64,000 nt of DNA, taken from contig NZ_FNYJ01000003.1 of assembly GCF_900108875.1 (NCBI RefSeq), positions 269,969-333,968 on the forward strand, written 5' to 3'. Below are positions 27,544 to 37,794 of the stretch, one piece after another. The DNA comes from Pseudomonas sp. NFR16 (lineage in GTDB: Bacteria; Pseudomonadota; Gammaproteobacteria; Pseudomonadales; Pseudomonadaceae). Every line of letters begins with the position of its first letter. Position 1 is the first letter of the stretch. Both the position numbers and the translations under genes were made by a program. The notes under the pieces were generated by a model. That model made no database searches. It saw nothing but the letters and a program-made list of their open reading frames with translations, and was not told where the DNA came from.

Positions 27544-29190
27544 ATGCAGACAGCCTATACCGTCCTTATCCTTCTGACGCTTGTGGGTGTCTCGCGATTA
27601 CTGGCCCGTGTCATTCCCCTGCCGTTGCCCTTGGTGCAGATCGCCGCGGGCGCGTTGCTTGCCTGGCCGACGCTGGGGCTGCACGTGGCGCTGGATCCTG
27701 AGCTGTTCCTGTTTCTGTTTCTGCCGCCCTTGCTGTTTTCCGATGGCTGGCGCATGCCCAAGCGAGATTTCTGGCGCTATCGCGGCCCCATCCTGACGCT
27801 GGCTGTCGGTCTGGTTATCTTCACGGTCATAGGCGCCGGTTATTTCATTCACTGGCTGTTGCCCGCTGTTCCGCTGCCGGTCGCCTTTGCCCTGGCGGCG
27901 GTTCTGTCGCCGACCGACGCTGTTGCGGTGTCCGCCATCGCCCAGGACCGCCTGCCCGCGCCGATCATGCGGATGTTGCAGGGCGAGGCGCTGATGAACG
28001 ATGCGTCTGGCCTGGTGACCTTCAAGTTCGCGCTGGCTGCGGCAATTACCGGCGTCTTCTCCATTGCCGATGCAAGCTTCAATTTCATCCTCGTTGCGTG
28101 CGGTGGCCTCGCCGTCGGCATAGCGCTCAGCTGGCTGGTAGGGCGTATGCGCAGCTGGATGATCACTCGCGGCTGGGATGATCCAGCGACTCACGTGGTA
28201 TTCATGTTGCTGTTGCCGTTCGCTGCCTACGTTCTGGCGGAACGGCTGCAGGTTTCCGGGATCCTGTCGGCGGTGGCCGCAGGCATGATGCAAAGCTGGG
28301 TGGACCTGCTGCCGCGCCAGACCAGCACCCGGTTGCTCAACCGAAGCGTATGGACGTTGCTGGAGTTCGCGTTCAACGGCCTGATTTTCCTCCTGTTGGG
28401 CCTTCAGTTGCCGGACATCATCTCGGCCGTCACGGCTCACGAGGTCACGCTCTGGCCCACGCTGCTGTGGCGTTGCCTGGATGTGCTGGCCATTTTCGTG
28501 GTGCTGGCCGTGCTGCGTTATGTCTGGGTGCAGAGCATCTGGCGTCTGATGATCCGGATACGTCGTTGGCGCGGACGCGGCGACGGCTCGCTGGAACTCT
28601 CGACCCGTTCGTCCCTGCTGTTGACGGTCGGTGGCGTGCGCGGCGCTGTGACGCTGGCCGGTACCTTGTCGGTGCCGATGCTGATCAGCGCGGGTATCGA
28701 GTTTCCCGAGCGTGACCTGCTGATATTCATTGCCGCCGGCGTCATCCTCATCTCCCTGGCGGTGGCCAGTATTGCCTTGCCGCTGCTGGTGCGCGGTCTG
28801 GTCAGCGAGCCGGATCTGCGCCTGAAGCGAGAAGTGCGCGATGCCTGGAAACGCACGGCGGAGGCTGCCATCCACGCACTGGAAAACCCTGAGGTCGCGG
28901 ACGCCACAACGTCTCCGGATGCCGCTCAGGCGGTACTGGCGACCGAGGTGAAGTCGCGCATCATGTCCGAATACCGCCATCGGCTGGAGATGTTCAACGA
29001 CACGGCCGAAGCCCAGGCACTGGCGTTCCAGATGGATCAGGTAGAGAAGCGCATGCGCATCAATGCCCTGCGTGCTCAGCGACTGGAGCTTTACCGTCTG
29101 CATCGTCATCACCAGATCGGGGACGATGTGCTGGGCCAGATTCTGGCGGAGCTTGATCTGAACGAGGCCAATCTGGGGCCGGCCAAATAG
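27544..29190 (+). CDS. CPA1-family Na+/H+ antiporter
   Basis: A 548-residue inner-membrane protein with about 12 hydrophobic helices in the first 420 residues and a hydrophilic C-terminal tail (about 425-548) rich in charged helices. CPA1 features: LSPTDAVAVSAI (about 128-139), the GEALMNDASGLV block with its Asn-Asp pair, and GGVRGAVTLAGTLSVP. The ATG at 27544 follows GGGGAAG; longer frames from 27475 are rejected. It is divergent from yffB and converges on dapC. Ion specificity (Na+, K+ or H+) cannot be read from sequence. Confidence 0.92.
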   Translation: MQTAYTVLILLTLVGVSRLLARVIPLPLPLVQIAAGALLAWPTLGLHVALDPELFLFLFLPPLLFSDGWRMPKRDFWRYRGPILTLAVGLVIFTVIGAGYFIHWLLPAVPLPVAFALAAVLSPTDAVAVSAIAQDRLPAPIMRMLQGEALMNDASGLVTFKFALAAAITGVFSIADASFNFILVACGGLAVGIALSWLVGRMRSWMITRGWDDPATHVVFMLLLPFAAYVLAERLQVSGILSAVAAGMMQSWVDLLPRQTSTRLLNRSVWTLLEFAFNGLIFLLLGLQLPDIISAVTAHEVTLWPTLLWRCLDVLAIFVVLAVLRYVWVQSIWRLMIRIRRWRGRGDGSLELSTRSSLLLTVGGVRGAVTLAGTLSVPMLISAGIEFPERDLLIFIAAGVILISLAVASIALPLLVRGLVSEPDLRLKREVRDAWKRTAEAAIHALENPEVADATTSPDAAQAVLATEVKSRIMSEYRHRLEMFNDTAEAQALAFQMDQVEKRMRINALRAQRLELYRLHRHHQIGDDVLGQILAELDLNEANLGPAK

Positions 29191-29229
29191 GGCGGGCAGG
29201 TCTTGACTGAATGGATGAGGCGCATCGGT

Positions 29230-29264
29230 GGACCTCCCTGTTCAAGCAGGGTTGAAGGAGGTCC
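29230..29264. other. Hairpin between convergent antiporter and dapC genes
   Basis: GGACCTCC and GGAGGTCC form an 8-bp perfect stem, with an inner CCTG/CAGG pair in the loop region. No T-run follows on either strand, so a terminator role is uncertain; a bidirectional termination or processing hairpin is possible from the convergent setting. Confidence 0.4.
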
Positions 29265-29289
29265 GATTATCCGGTGTGAAAGAAACGCG

Positions 29290-29313
29290 GGTGCACTACA
29301 TATGTACCGCACC
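29290..29313. other. Near-palindrome centred on ACATATGT
   Basis: GGTGC-ACT-ACATATGT-ACC-GCACC is a 24-nt near-perfect palindrome (outer 5 bp and central 8 bp match; the 3-nt spacers do not). It lies 26 nt beyond the dapC stop in the convergent intergenic gap. No function is assigned. Confidence 0.4.
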
Positions 29314-29339
29314 TCAAGTTTCTGAGGGCGGCACAATGG

Positions 29340-30533
29340 TCAACGTTGAACGAATGCGCGGATCCGCTCGGCTGCCTCGACGCATTCGGCGAGCGGTGCA
29401 ACCAGTGCCATGCGGACGCGCCCGGCACCCGGGTTGAAGCCCTCGACATCGCGGGACAGGTAAGAACCCGGCACGACGGTCACGTGCTCGGTTACAAACA
29501 GTTCGCGGCAGAAAGCTGCGTCATCGGTGCCAACGTTCGGCCAGAGATAGAAGCCACCGTCAGGGCGCTGCACGTCCATCACCGGAGCAAGGATTTCCAG
29601 CACCGCATCGAACTTTTCCCGGTACAGCGTTCGGTTGGCGCGTACGTGTTCTTCATCGTTCCACGCCGCGATGCTCGCCAATTGCGTCTGAACCGGCATC
29701 GCGCAGCCGTGATAGGTCCGATAAAGCAGAAAGCCCTTGAGAATGTCGGCATCGCCGGCGACGAACCCGGAGCGCAGTCCCGGCAGGTTGGAGCGTTTGG
29801 AGAGGCTGTGGAACACCACGCAACGCTTGAAATCCTGACGGCCCAGCTCGGCACATGCGCTGAGCAGGCCTGGTGGAGGCGCGTCCTCGTCAAAGTAAAG
29901 CTCGCTGTAGCACTCGTCGGCGGCGATCACGAAGTCGTGTTCGTCGGCCAGCGCGATGAGCTTCTTCAGCGTCTCAACGGGGATCAGCGCGCCCGTCGGG
30001 TTGCCCGGCGAACACAGAAACAGGATCTGGCAGCGTTTCCAGACGTCAGCCGGCACAGCGTCGAAGTCAGGGTTGAAGCCATGCTCTGCCAGGCACGGCA
30101 AATAATGCGGCGTGGCACCGGCGAGGAACGCGGCGCCTTCGTAGATTTGATAGAACGGGTTCGGGCTGATCACCAGACCGTCATCGCTGCGATTGACCAC
30201 CGTCTGCGTGAACGCGAACAGCGCTTCGCGCGTTCCGTTGACCGGCAGCACGTGCTTGCTCGGGTCCAGCCAGCCCTGCGGAACGCTGAAACGGCGTTCG
30301 CACCAGTTGGCGATGGCTTCACGCAGTGCAGGAATCCCGGCTGTGGTCGGGTAGACCGCCATCTGGTCCAGGTTGTCCGCCAGCGCCTTTGCGACAAACT
30401 CGGGCGATGTGTGCTTGGGTTCGCCGATCGACAGGGCTATCGGGCGCTTGTCGGGGTTGGGCGTGACGCTGCCAAGCAAGGCGCGGAGTTTTTCGAACGG
30501 GTAAGGCTGAAGCTGTTGCAGAGCGTTATTCAT
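29340..30533 (-). CDS. dapC: Succinyldiaminopimelate transaminase DapC
   Basis: Class I/II PLP aminotransferase (397 aa) converting N-succinyl-2-amino-6-oxopimelate to N-succinyl-LL-DAP. The PLP-Lys is Lys246 in SLSKRSNLPGLRSG; other signatures are CSPGNPTGALIP, the YPTTAGIPALREAI segment, ADECYSELYF and the C-terminal RVRMALV. The DapC subgroup is supported by the glnD and dapD neighbourhood and by the PFEKLRALL start. The ATG at 30533 is used (an in-frame TTG 6 nt earlier is weaker). glnD is upstream on the same strand. Confidence 0.93.
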   Translation of the reverse strand: MNNALQQLQPYPFEKLRALLGSVTPNPDKRPIALSIGEPKHTSPEFVAKALADNLDQMAVYPTTAGIPALREAIANWCERRFSVPQGWLDPSKHVLPVNGTREALFAFTQTVVNRSDDGLVISPNPFYQIYEGAAFLAGATPHYLPCLAEHGFNPDFDAVPADVWKRCQILFLCSPGNPTGALIPVETLKKLIALADEHDFVIAADECYSELYFDEDAPPPGLLSACAELGRQDFKRCVVFHSLSKRSNLPGLRSGFVAGDADILKGFLLYRTYHGCAMPVQTQLASIAAWNDEEHVRANRTLYREKFDAVLEILAPVMDVQRPDGGFYLWPNVGTDDAAFCRELFVTEHVTVVPGSYLSRDVEGFNPGAGRVRMALVAPLAECVEAAERIRAFVQR

Positions 30534-30557
30534 GTGCAATAGGTCTCAGGGAGCTGG

Positions 30558-30591
30558 GCGCCTGACATCCCGTATCAGAATGTTCAGGCGC
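30558..30591. other. Hairpin between glnD and dapC
   Basis: GCGCCTGA (30558-30565) and TCAGGCGC (30584-30591) make an 8-bp perfect stem in the 82-nt glnD-dapC gap. No T-run follows on the minus strand. It may modulate read-through or mRNA processing. Confidence 0.35.
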
Positions 30592-30615
30592 TGTTGAATC
30601 GGTTCGTCAGGGCGT

Positions 30616-33315
30616 TCAGATGCTGATGCGCAGCTCGCTGCCCGGTTCCGGATTGACGCTCAGTTGCTGGACGATCGCGTCCTGCAGGCGGCGACACAAT
30701 TGGGGATCGGACAGCGGCTGGTTGTTTTCATCGGTCAGGAAGAAGACGTCTTCGACCCGCTCGCCCAGGGTGGCAATCTTGGCGTTCTGCAGAGAAAGAT
30801 CGAACTCCAGGAATATCTTGCCCACGCGGGCGAGGAGGCCGGGACGGTCCGGGGCGCTGAGCTCCAGCACGGTGACCGGACGTTGTGCGTCATTGGAAAT
30901 CGTGACGACCGGCGCGAAAGCAAAGTGCTTGAGCTGACGGGGCACCCGACGCTTGATGATCGTCGGGTAGTCGTCCGGGTTGCGCAGCGCCTCAGTCAGC
31001 CCCTCGCGGATGGTCTTGATCCGCTCGGGATTATCGCCGATGGAGCCGCCGTCGCTGTCCAGCACGATGTAGGTGTCGAGGGTGAACTGGCTGGTGGACG
31101 TGATGACCCGAGCGTCGTGAATGTTCAGGTTCAACTGGTCCATCGCCGCTACGGTCACTGCGAAAAAATCGTGCTGGTCCGGCGCGTAGATGAATATCTG
31201 CGTGCCACCCTCGAATTCACGCTGCGTCGTCTCCTTGATCAACACAAGAGGGCCGCCGTCGGCGGGCTGCTGCAGGATCGCATCGCTGTGCCAGGCAACG
31301 TCGCCTGCGGTGTGACGCAGGAAGTAATCGTCGCCAAGCTGGGACCATAACTGCTCGACATCGTCGGGGTCCGTGCCGCTGCGCACCAGTATGTCCAGCG
31401 CTGCGCTCTGCGTGCGACGGATCTGCTCTTCGCGGTCGACCGGGTTTTCCAGACCGCGTTTGAGCGCGCGTTTGGTCTCGGTGTAAAGCTGACGCAGCAA
31501 GCTGGCCCGCCAGGAGTTCCACAACGTCGGATTCGTCGCGTTGATGTCGGCGATCGTCAGAACGTAGAGGTAATCCAGATGCACCTCGTCGCCTACGAAC
31601 TGAGCGAAGTCGTGGATCACTTGTGGATCGGACAGGTCCTTGCGTTGCGCCGTGGTGGACATGACGAGATGGTTTTGCACCAGCCAGACGATCAGTTGCG
31701 TGTCCCACTGCGGCAAGTGGTGACGAATACCGAAGGCTTCAGCGTCCACCGCACCGAGTTCCGAGTGATCGCCGCCGCGACCTTTGCCGATGTCGTGATA
31801 AAGGCCGGCAAGGTAGATCAATTCAGGCTTGGGAAGCTTGGCCATGAGCTTGCTTGCAAGCGGGAATTTCTCCGACACCTGGGTGTATTGCAGCTTGCGC
31901 AGGTGTTTGATCAGATTCAGCGTATGGGCGTCGACGGTATAAATGTGGAACAGGTCGTGTTGCATCTGCCCGACGATGTGGCCGAACTCTGGCAAATAAA
32001 GGCCAAGAATGCCGTATCGGTTCATGCGGCGCAGATTGCGGTGGATGCCGATCTCGCATTTGAACAGTTCGATGAACAGGCTGGTGTTACGGATATCGTT
32101 GCGGAAATCGTCGTTGATCAGGTGCCTGTGTTCGCGCAGCAGACGAATGGTGTCAGCGCGCACGCCTTTGATTTCCGGGCGTTGCGCCATCAGCACGAAT
32201 ATCTCCAGCATCGCGAAGGGCGTGCGTTTGAAGACGTTCGCGTGGGTTGCCTCGATGTACCCGTCGTGGAGCTGGAAGCGCGAGTTGATCGATTCGGTGA
32301 CGGTGTGCTCGTCATCGGAAAGGATCACTTCTTCGAAATGCTGAATGATCAGATCGCTGAGTTGGGCAATACTCATGACCACGCGGTAGTACTTCTGCAT
32401 GAAGCGCTCTATGGCCAGCTTCGCGTCGCTGTCCTGATAGCCGAGCAGGCGCGCGATGCTGGTCTGATAGTCGAACAGTAGCCGGTCCTCGGAGCGGCCC
32501 GCCAGCATGTGCAGCGCGTAACGCACCTTCCAGAGAAACTCCTGAGACGACGCCAGCAACGCGTTTTCGCTTTCCAGCAGAAAACCCTGATCGGCCAACG
32601 CATGCAGATTGAGGGTGCCGTACTGGCGGCGCGCAACCCAGAGGATTGTCTGGATATCACGCAGACCGCCTGGCGAACCTTTTACATTGGGTTCGAGGTT
32701 GTATTCGGTATCGAAATACTTGTGATGGCGGGTTTTCTGTTCGGCGCGCTTGGCCAGAAAGAATTCTTTGCTGGGCCACATCTCGCGGGTGCTGGTCACC
32801 TCCAGCATGCGCTGGCGCAGTCGCTCGGGTCCCGCGATGGTGCGGCTTTCCATGAGATTGGTGATCACGGTCAGATCAGCGCGGGCCTCGGTGGCACATT
32901 CGTCGACCGAGCGAACGCTCTGACCCACTTCCAGGCCGATATCCCACAGCAGCGTAAGGAAACGCTCAATGGAATCGCGAAAAACCTCATGATCGGCACT
33001 GTCCAGCAGGATCAGCAGGTCGATGTCGGAATAGGGGTGCAGTTCGCCTCGGCCATACCCGCCCACCGCCAACAAGGCGATGTCGGCGTCTTCGCTCCAG
33101 TCGAACTGGTCCCAGGCCTGCTGCAGAATGTTATCGACGAACCAGGCGCGATCCTCGATCAGTCTGCGGATTTCCCGGCCTGATTTGAAGCGTTGGTCCA
33201 ACACCTCGCGGGCTTGACGTATGGCTTTCTTGAAGGCCGGGATGGGGCTGGCCTTGAGCGCCAGTTCGGCCTGGAACTGGCCGCGATCGAACAAATCTGG
33301 GTCCACCTGCGGCAT
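30616..33315 (-). CDS. glnD: [Protein-PII] uridylyltransferase / uridylyl-removing enzyme
   Basis: Bifunctional nitrogen sensor that uridylylates PII (GlnB/GlnK) when glutamine is low and removes UMP when it is high. At 899 aa the domains appear in order: nucleotidyltransferase with [17 protein letters not shown] (85-101; Asp97, Asp99), HD phosphohydrolase with [16 protein letters not shown] (about 505-520), and two C-terminal ACT domains (about 710-785 and 820-890). It is cytoplasmic. The gene is 52 nt after map on the same strand and upstream of dapC. Confidence 0.97.
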   Translation of the reverse strand: MPQVDPDLFDRGQFQAELALKASPIPAFKKAIRQAREVLDQRFKSGREIRRLIEDRAWFVDNILQQAWDQFDWSEDADIALLAVGGYGRGELHPYSDIDLLILLDSADHEVFRDSIERFLTLLWDIGLEVGQSVRSVDECATEARADLTVITNLMESRTIAGPERLRQRMLEVTSTREMWPSKEFFLAKRAEQKTRHHKYFDTEYNLEPNVKGSPGGLRDIQTILWVARRQYGTLNLHALADQGFLLESENALLASSQEFLWKVRYALHMLAGRSEDRLLFDYQTSIARLLGYQDSDAKLAIERFMQKYYRVVMSIAQLSDLIIQHFEEVILSDDEHTVTESINSRFQLHDGYIEATHANVFKRTPFAMLEIFVLMAQRPEIKGVRADTIRLLREHRHLINDDFRNDIRNTSLFIELFKCEIGIHRNLRRMNRYGILGLYLPEFGHIVGQMQHDLFHIYTVDAHTLNLIKHLRKLQYTQVSEKFPLASKLMAKLPKPELIYLAGLYHDIGKGRGGDHSELGAVDAEAFGIRHHLPQWDTQLIVWLVQNHLVMSTTAQRKDLSDPQVIHDFAQFVGDEVHLDYLYVLTIADINATNPTLWNSWRASLLRQLYTETKRALKRGLENPVDREEQIRRTQSAALDILVRSGTDPDDVEQLWSQLGDDYFLRHTAGDVAWHSDAILQQPADGGPLVLIKETTQREFEGGTQIFIYAPDQHDFFAVTVAAMDQLNLNIHDARVITSTSQFTLDTYIVLDSDGGSIGDNPERIKTIREGLTEALRNPDDYPTIIKRRVPRQLKHFAFAPVVTISNDAQRPVTVLELSAPDRPGLLARVGKIFLEFDLSLQNAKIATLGERVEDVFFLTDENNQPLSDPQLCRRLQDAIVQQLSVNPEPGSELRISI

Positions 33316-33367
33316 CGAACTGCTTTCCTTCTATCTATATCGACCGTACTGGTTAGCGGGGCAGGGC

Positions 33368-34150
33368 TCAGGCCGAGGCGCGGGCGATAGTGTCATCGCT
33401 GCGCAAGGTGAAGATCTCGTAGCCCGAAGCGGTCACCAGAATGGTGTGCTCCCATTGCGCTGACAGCTTGCGGTCCTTGGTGATGGCTGTCCAGCCGTCG
33501 CCGAGCAGGCGCGTGTCTGCCTTGCCCTGGTTGATCATGGGCTCGATGGTGAAGGTCATGCCTTCCTTGAGCTCCATGCCGGTGCCGGCCTTGCCGTAAT
33601 GCAGGACCTGAGGTTCTTCGTGGAAAACCTTGCCGATGCCGTGGCCACAGTATTCGCGGACGACCGAGAAGCCGTTCTTCTCTGCGTGCTTCTGGATCAC
33701 CTCGCCGATGTCACCCAGATGCGCACCCGGCCTGACGACCTCGATGCCTTTATACAGGCACTCCTGAGTCACGCGGGAAAGGCGCTCGGCCCACTCGGGC
33801 ACTTTGCCCACATGAAACATTTTGCTGGTGTCGCCGTGGTAACCGTCCTTGATGACGGTCACGTCGATGTTCAGTACGTCGCCATCCTTGAGCGGCTTCT
33901 CATTCGGGATCCCGTGGCAGACCACGTGATTGATCGAGGTGCAGATGGATTTCGGAAAACCCTTGTAGTTCAGCGGCGCCGGAATGGCTTTCTGCTCGTT
34001 GACGATGTAGTCATGGCAGATACGATCCAGCTCGTCGGTGGTGACGCCAGGCTTGACGTACGCCCCGATCATTTCGAGCACGTCAGCGGCCAGGCGGCCG
34101 GCGATACGCATCTTTTCAATGTCTTCAGGGGTTTTGAGGGTAACGGTCAT
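33368..34150 (-). CDS. map: Methionine aminopeptidase, type I
   Basis: Removes the initiator Met from nascent proteins. The 260-residue protein has all metal ligands and the catalytic His: His79, Asp96, Asp107, His170 (in CGHGIG), Glu203 (TIEPM) and Glu234. No extra N-terminal zinc-finger is present. It is divergent from rpsB (338 nt apart), as in many gammaproteobacteria, and glnD follows. Confidence 0.98.
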   Translation of the reverse strand: MTVTLKTPEDIEKMRIAGRLAADVLEMIGAYVKPGVTTDELDRICHDYIVNEQKAIPAPLNYKGFPKSICTSINHVVCHGIPNEKPLKDGDVLNIDVTVIKDGYHGDTSKMFHVGKVPEWAERLSRVTQECLYKGIEVVRPGAHLGDIGEVIQKHAEKNGFSVVREYCGHGIGKVFHEEPQVLHYGKAGTGMELKEGMTFTIEPMINQGKADTRLLGDGWTAITKDRKLSAQWEHTILVTASGYEIFTLRSDDTIARASA

Positions 34151-34488
34151 ACAAGGCTCTCTCGGCGCGGCAGGGCCGCAGCTAAAACACGGAAAAACGC
34201 GATTCTACCAGACCGCCGCCGGGCGGGTTATCATCGCTTCCTTATATGCATGCCCGCTGCCGTGTCGACCGACGCGGCGAAGCATGAAAAAGCCTCTGAA
34301 AAACAGGATCTTATTTCGGGTTCCGTTATCAGAGCTTTTGTGATATAAAATGCGCCGCTTTACGGGGTACGTCCCGAAAGCTCAAACCCACACACGTGTC
34401 GACACGATGACCTGGGTGCCCTCGGCTCAAGCCGTTGGTTGGTCATTGGGATACGTGGAGGCCTAACCCGACTTATCAAGGAACTATC
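34151..34488. other. map-rpsB divergent region, 338 nt, with rpsB promoter and leader
   Basis: No protein frame is supported. It holds the rpsB promoter element at 34341-34349 and a leader of about 130 nt before the rpsB ATG, in which autoregulatory structure for S2 would be expected by analogy to other gammaproteobacteria. GGTACGTCCC near 34365 sits in a potential hairpin. The map promoter should be in the opposite half. Confidence 0.55.
34341..34349 (+). promoter_or_regulatory. Extended -10 promoter for rpsB-tsf
   Basis: TGA-TATAAA matches an extended -10 (TGn plus TATAAT-like) and is followed by a GC-rich discriminator (ATGCGCCGC). It lies 139 nt before the rpsB ATG. The GC-rich discriminator suits stringent repression of a ribosomal promoter. 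Confidence 0.6.
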
Positions 34489-35229
34489 ATGTCCCAAGTC
34501 AACATGCGCGATATGCTGAAGGCCGGTGTGCACTTCGGTCACCAAACCCGTTACTGGAATCCGAAAATGGGCAAGTACATTTTCGGCGCGCGTAACAAGA
34601 TTCACATCATCAACCTTGAAAAAACCCTGCCAATGTTCAACGAAGCACTGACTTTCGTTGAGCGCCTGGCTCAGGGCAAAAACAAGATCCTGTTCGTCGG
34701 CACCAAGCGTTCCGCTGGCAAGATCGTCGCTGAAGAAGCAGCACGTTGCGGCTCGCCGTACGTCGATCACCGCTGGTTGGGCGGCATGCTGACCAACTTC
34801 AAAACCATCCGTGCTTCCATCAAGCGTCTGCGCGAGCTCGAAGTTCAGGCTGAAGACGGTACCTTCGCCAAGCTGACCAAGAAAGAGGCGCTGATGCGCA
34901 CTCGCGATCTGGAAAAGCTGGATCGTAGCCTGGGCGGTATCAAGGATATGGGCGGTCTGCCAGACGCTCTGTTCGTCATCGACGTTGATCACGAGCGCAT
35001 TGCTATCACCGAAGCCAACAAGCTGGGCATCCCGGTCATCGGCGTAGTCGATACCAACAGCAGCCCTGAAGGCGTTGACTACATCATCCCAGGCAACGAT
35101 GACGCCATCCGCGCCATCCAGCTGTACATGGGTTCGATGGCTGATGCTGTCATCCGTGGTCGCAACAACGTTGCTGGCGGCACCGACGTTTACGTTGAAG
35201 AAGCTCCAGCGGCAACTGTTGAAGGCTGA
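34489..35229 (+). CDS. rpsB: 30S ribosomal protein S2
   Basis: A 246-residue S2 protein of the small subunit. It starts [19 protein letters not shown] and carries [16 protein letters not shown], the [15 protein letters not shown] block and [21 protein letters not shown]. The ATG at 34489 follows AAGGA; an in-frame GTG at 34435 is leader sequence. It is followed by a strong terminator hairpin before tsf, as is common for the rpsB-tsf operon, where most transcripts stop after rpsB and some read through. Confidence 0.98.
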   Translation: MSQVNMRDMLKAGVHFGHQTRYWNPKMGKYIFGARNKIHIINLEKTLPMFNEALTFVERLAQGKNKILFVGTKRSAGKIVAEEAARCGSPYVDHRWLGGMLTNFKTIRASIKRLRELEVQAEDGTFAKLTKKEALMRTRDLEKLDRSLGGIKDMGGLPDALFVIDVDHERIAITEANKLGIPVIGVVDTNSSPEGVDYIIPGNDDAIRAIQLYMGSMADAVIRGRNNVAGGTDVYVEEAPAATVEG

Positions 35230-35258
35230 GTAGCAAACGCCTGGCGTTTACTCAGTAC

Positions 35259-35287
35259 GCAAAAAGGGGGCTAGGCCCCCTTTTTGC
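35259..35287 (+). terminator. Strong intrinsic terminator between rpsB and tsf
   Basis: A 13-bp stem, GCAAAAAGGGGGC / GCCCCCTTTTTGC, with loop TAG. The 5' A-run pairs with the T-run, so it works in both orientations on paper. It begins 29 nt after the rpsB stop and 128 nt before the tsf ATG. Confidence 0.85.
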
Positions 35288-35414
35288 CACCTCGAAAACC
35301 ATCTGGCGTTGCCATCGACCTGATGTCATGTGCAGCGGTCACCATGGCTTTCAAGAATTTGAACGCCCGCCCAGCGGGTGGAATGGTTGAAGACCTATCC
35401 AAGAGGATTTTGAA

Positions 35415-36278
35415 ATGGCAGAGATTACTGCAGCGTTGGTCAAAGAACTGCGCGAGCGTACTGGCGAAGGCATGATGGACTGCAAAAAGGCCTTGACCAA
35501 GGCTGGCGGCGACATCGAAAAAGCCATCGACGATATGCGTGCTTCGGGCGCAATCAAGGCCGCCAAAAAAGCAGGCAACATTGCTGCTGAAGGCGCCATC
35601 GCGATCAAGGACAACGGCAAGCGCGCTGTCCTGATCGAAGTCAACTCGCAGACCGACTTCCTGGCTCTGCAGGACGATTTCAAGACGTTCGTCGCTTCCA
35701 GTGTCGCAAAAGCTTTCGATCAGCAAGACTTCACCGTCGAGCAGTTGATCGAAGCTCAGGAAGCCGAGCGCACTGCTCTGGTTGCCAAGGTCGGCGAGAA
35801 CGTCAACATTCGTCGTCTGGCGCGTGTTGAAGGTGACGTTCTGGGTTCCTACCTGCACGGCAACAAGATCGGCGTGGTTGTAGCCCTCAAGGGCGGCGAC
35901 GCTGAACTGGCCAAAGACATCGCGATGCACGTTGCAGCCAGCAACCCTGAGTTCCTGCTGCCTTCCGACGTTTCGGCTGAAGCGATCGAGCGCGAGAAGA
36001 ACGTCTTCCTGCAACTGAACGAAGACAAGCTCAAAGGCAAGCCTGCCGATATCGCCGAGAAGATGGTTGCCGGTCGTATCAGCAAGTTCCTGGCTGAAGC
36101 CAGCCTGGTCGAGCAAGCGTTCGTCAAGAACCCGGAAATCAAAGTCGGCGAGCTGGCCAAGAAAGCCGGTGCTGAAATCGTATCGTTCACCTACTTCAAA
36201 GTAGGCGAAGGCATCGAGAAGCCAGTCGACAACTTCGCAGAAGAAGTTGCTGCCCAAGTAGCTGCTTCCAAGCAATAA
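35415..36278 (+). CDS. tsf: Translation elongation factor Ts
   Basis: Guanine-nucleotide exchange factor for EF-Tu. The 287-residue protein has the N-terminal UBA-like [18 protein letters not shown] (residues 10-27), the tripartite core with [13 protein letters not shown] [17 protein letters not shown] (about 74-90) and a late [12 protein letters not shown] segment. ATG 35415 with GAGG upstream. The second gene of the rpsB-tsf pair; a hairpin at 36301 ends it. Confidence 0.98.
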   Translation: MAEITAALVKELRERTGEGMMDCKKALTKAGGDIEKAIDDMRASGAIKAAKKAGNIAAEGAIAIKDNGKRAVLIEVNSQTDFLALQDDFKTFVASSVAKAFDQQDFTVEQLIEAQEAERTALVAKVGENVNIRRLARVEGDVLGSYLHGNKIGVVVALKGGDAELAKDIAMHVAASNPEFLLPSDVSAEAIEREKNVFLQLNEDKLKGKPADIAEKMVAGRISKFLAEASLVEQAFVKNPEIKVGELAKKAGAEIVSFTYFKVGEGIEKPVDNFAEEVAAQVAASKQ

Positions 36279-36300
36279 GACGGTTCTCCAACTGTCGCCC

Positions 36301-36336
36301 CAAAGAGGCTGCCCGCTCACGCGCGCAGCCTCTTTG
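36301..36336 (+). terminator. Hairpin terminator after tsf
   Basis: CAAAGAGGCTGC (36301-36312) and GCAGCCTCTTTG (36325-36336) form a perfect 12-bp stem. The following T-run is weak (TCAA), so efficiency is uncertain. It lies 22 nt after the tsf stop. Confidence 0.65.
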
Positions 36337-36479
36337 TCAAAGCGGCATGCGGAATTTGTTTTTCAGGGGTTGCGGCTTACGAGGCTGCAATTTCCTCAGG
36401 TAGTAGCCTAGAGTTAGCGCAGCCGCACATGGCTGGTCGACTCGTCAGATTTTTTTTAACGCCGCAGGAGAGATTCGCA

Positions 36480-37223
36480 ATGGCTCAGCAGGGCAGTGGT
36501 TATCAAGCTCGCTATAAACGCATTCTACTCAAGCTTAGCGGCGAGGCCCTGATGGGGTCGGAAGAGTTCGGTATCGACCCTAAAGTGCTGGATCGCATGG
36601 CGCTTGAAGTGGGTCAGCTGGTGGGTATCGGGGTTCAGGTCGGTCTGGTGATCGGCGGCGGCAACCTGTTCCGTGGCGCGGCGTTGAGTGCCGCTGGCAT
36701 GGACCGTGTCACGGGCGATCACATGGGCATGCTGGCCACTGTGATGAATGCCCTGGCAATGCGTGATGCGCTGGAGCGCGCCAATATCTCGGCCATCGTG
36801 ATGTCGGCCATCTCCATGGTGGGTGTGACCGATCACTATGATCGTCGCAAAGCCATGCGCCACCTCAACTCCAAAGAAGTGGTCATTTTCGCTGCGGGGA
36901 CCGGCAACCCGTTCTTCACCACCGATTCGGCTGCCTGCCTGCGCGCGATCGAAATCGACGCCGACGTCGTGTTGAAGGCAACCAAGGTGGATGGTGTGTA
37001 CACTGCCGATCCATTCAAGGACCCGCATGCCGAGAAGTTCGATCATCTGACCTACGATGAAGTGCTGGATCGCAAGCTGGGTGTAATGGACCTGACGGCC
37101 ATCTGCCTGTGCCGTGACCACAAGATGCCGCTGCGTGTCTTTAATATGAACAAACCCGGCGCCCTGCTGAACATCGTGCATGGCGGCGCGGAAGGAACTT
37201 TGATCGAGGAAGGCGAACAATGA
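36480..37223 (+). CDS. pyrH: UMP kinase
   Basis: Phosphorylates UMP to UDP; hexamer of the amino-acid-kinase fold. The 247-residue protein has [15 protein letters not shown] at the N-terminus, [13 protein letters not shown] and the [13 protein letters not shown] block, and [13 protein letters not shown]. The ATG at 36480 is 7 nt after AGGAGA; an in-frame ATG at 36429 is leader. It overlaps frr (ATGA), so the two are coupled. Confidence 0.98.
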   Translation: MAQQGSGYQARYKRILLKLSGEALMGSEEFGIDPKVLDRMALEVGQLVGIGVQVGLVIGGGNLFRGAALSAAGMDRVTGDHMGMLATVMNALAMRDALERANISAIVMSAISMVGVTDHYDRRKAMRHLNSKEVVIFAAGTGNPFFTTDSAACLRAIEIDADVVLKATKVDGVYTADPFKDPHAEKFDHLTYDEVLDRKLGVMDLTAICLCRDHKMPLRVFNMNKPGALLNIVHGGAEGTLIEEGEQ

Positions 37224-37777
37224 TCAACGACATCAAGAAAGCCGCTCAAGAGCGCATGCAGAAATCCATCGAATCGCTGCACCACGCGTTCGGCCAGATT
37301 CGTACCGGCAAGGCCCACCCAAGCATCCTGGGCAGCGTGATGGTGCCTTACTACGGCGCTGATACCCCGTTGAGCGGCGTCGCCAGCGTCACCGTCAAAG
37401 ACTCCCGCACCCTGCAGGTCGTGGCGTTCGAGCGCAATATGCTCGCGGCAGTCGACAAGGCGATTCAAAGCGCAGGTCTGAACCTGAACCCGACCAACCT
37501 GGGCGAGATGCTGCTGATCTCCATGCCCGCGCTGACCGAAGAGACCCGCAAGGGCTTCACCAAGCAGGCTCGCAGTGCCGCAGAAGATGCGCGCGTAGCC
37601 GTTCGCAATATTCGTCGCGATGCGCTGGGCGACCTGAAGAAACTGGTCAAGGACAAAGAGATCAGCGAAGACGAAGAGCGTCGTGGTACCGCTGAGATCG
37701 ACAAGCTGATCAAGGATTTCGAGGCCCAGATCACCAAGGCCACGGAAGATAAAGAGAAGGACCTGATGGCCGTATAA
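37220..37777 (+). CDS. frr: Ribosome recycling factor
   Basis: With EF-G, splits post-termination ribosomes. The 185-residue protein shows the family signature: [19 protein letters not shown] at about 19-37, [11 protein letters not shown], and the [19 protein letters not shown] helix. Its ATG overlaps the pyrH stop. uppS starts 17 nt after it. Confidence 0.98.
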   Translation: MINDIKKAAQERMQKSIESLHHAFGQIRTGKAHPSILGSVMVPYYGADTPLSGVASVTVKDSRTLQVVAFERNMLAAVDKAIQSAGLNLNPTNLGEMLLISMPALTEETRKGFTKQARSAAEDARVAVRNIRRDALGDLKKLVKDKEISEDEERRGTAEIDKLIKDFEAQITKATEDKEKDLMAV

Positions 37778-37794
37778 GGGGTCAGGAAGCTTTC

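Noticed and set aside
29228..29437. Small plus-strand frame between the antiporter and dapC
   Set aside because: It overlaps the dapC 3' end in antisense and the convergent-gap palindromes; no protein features.
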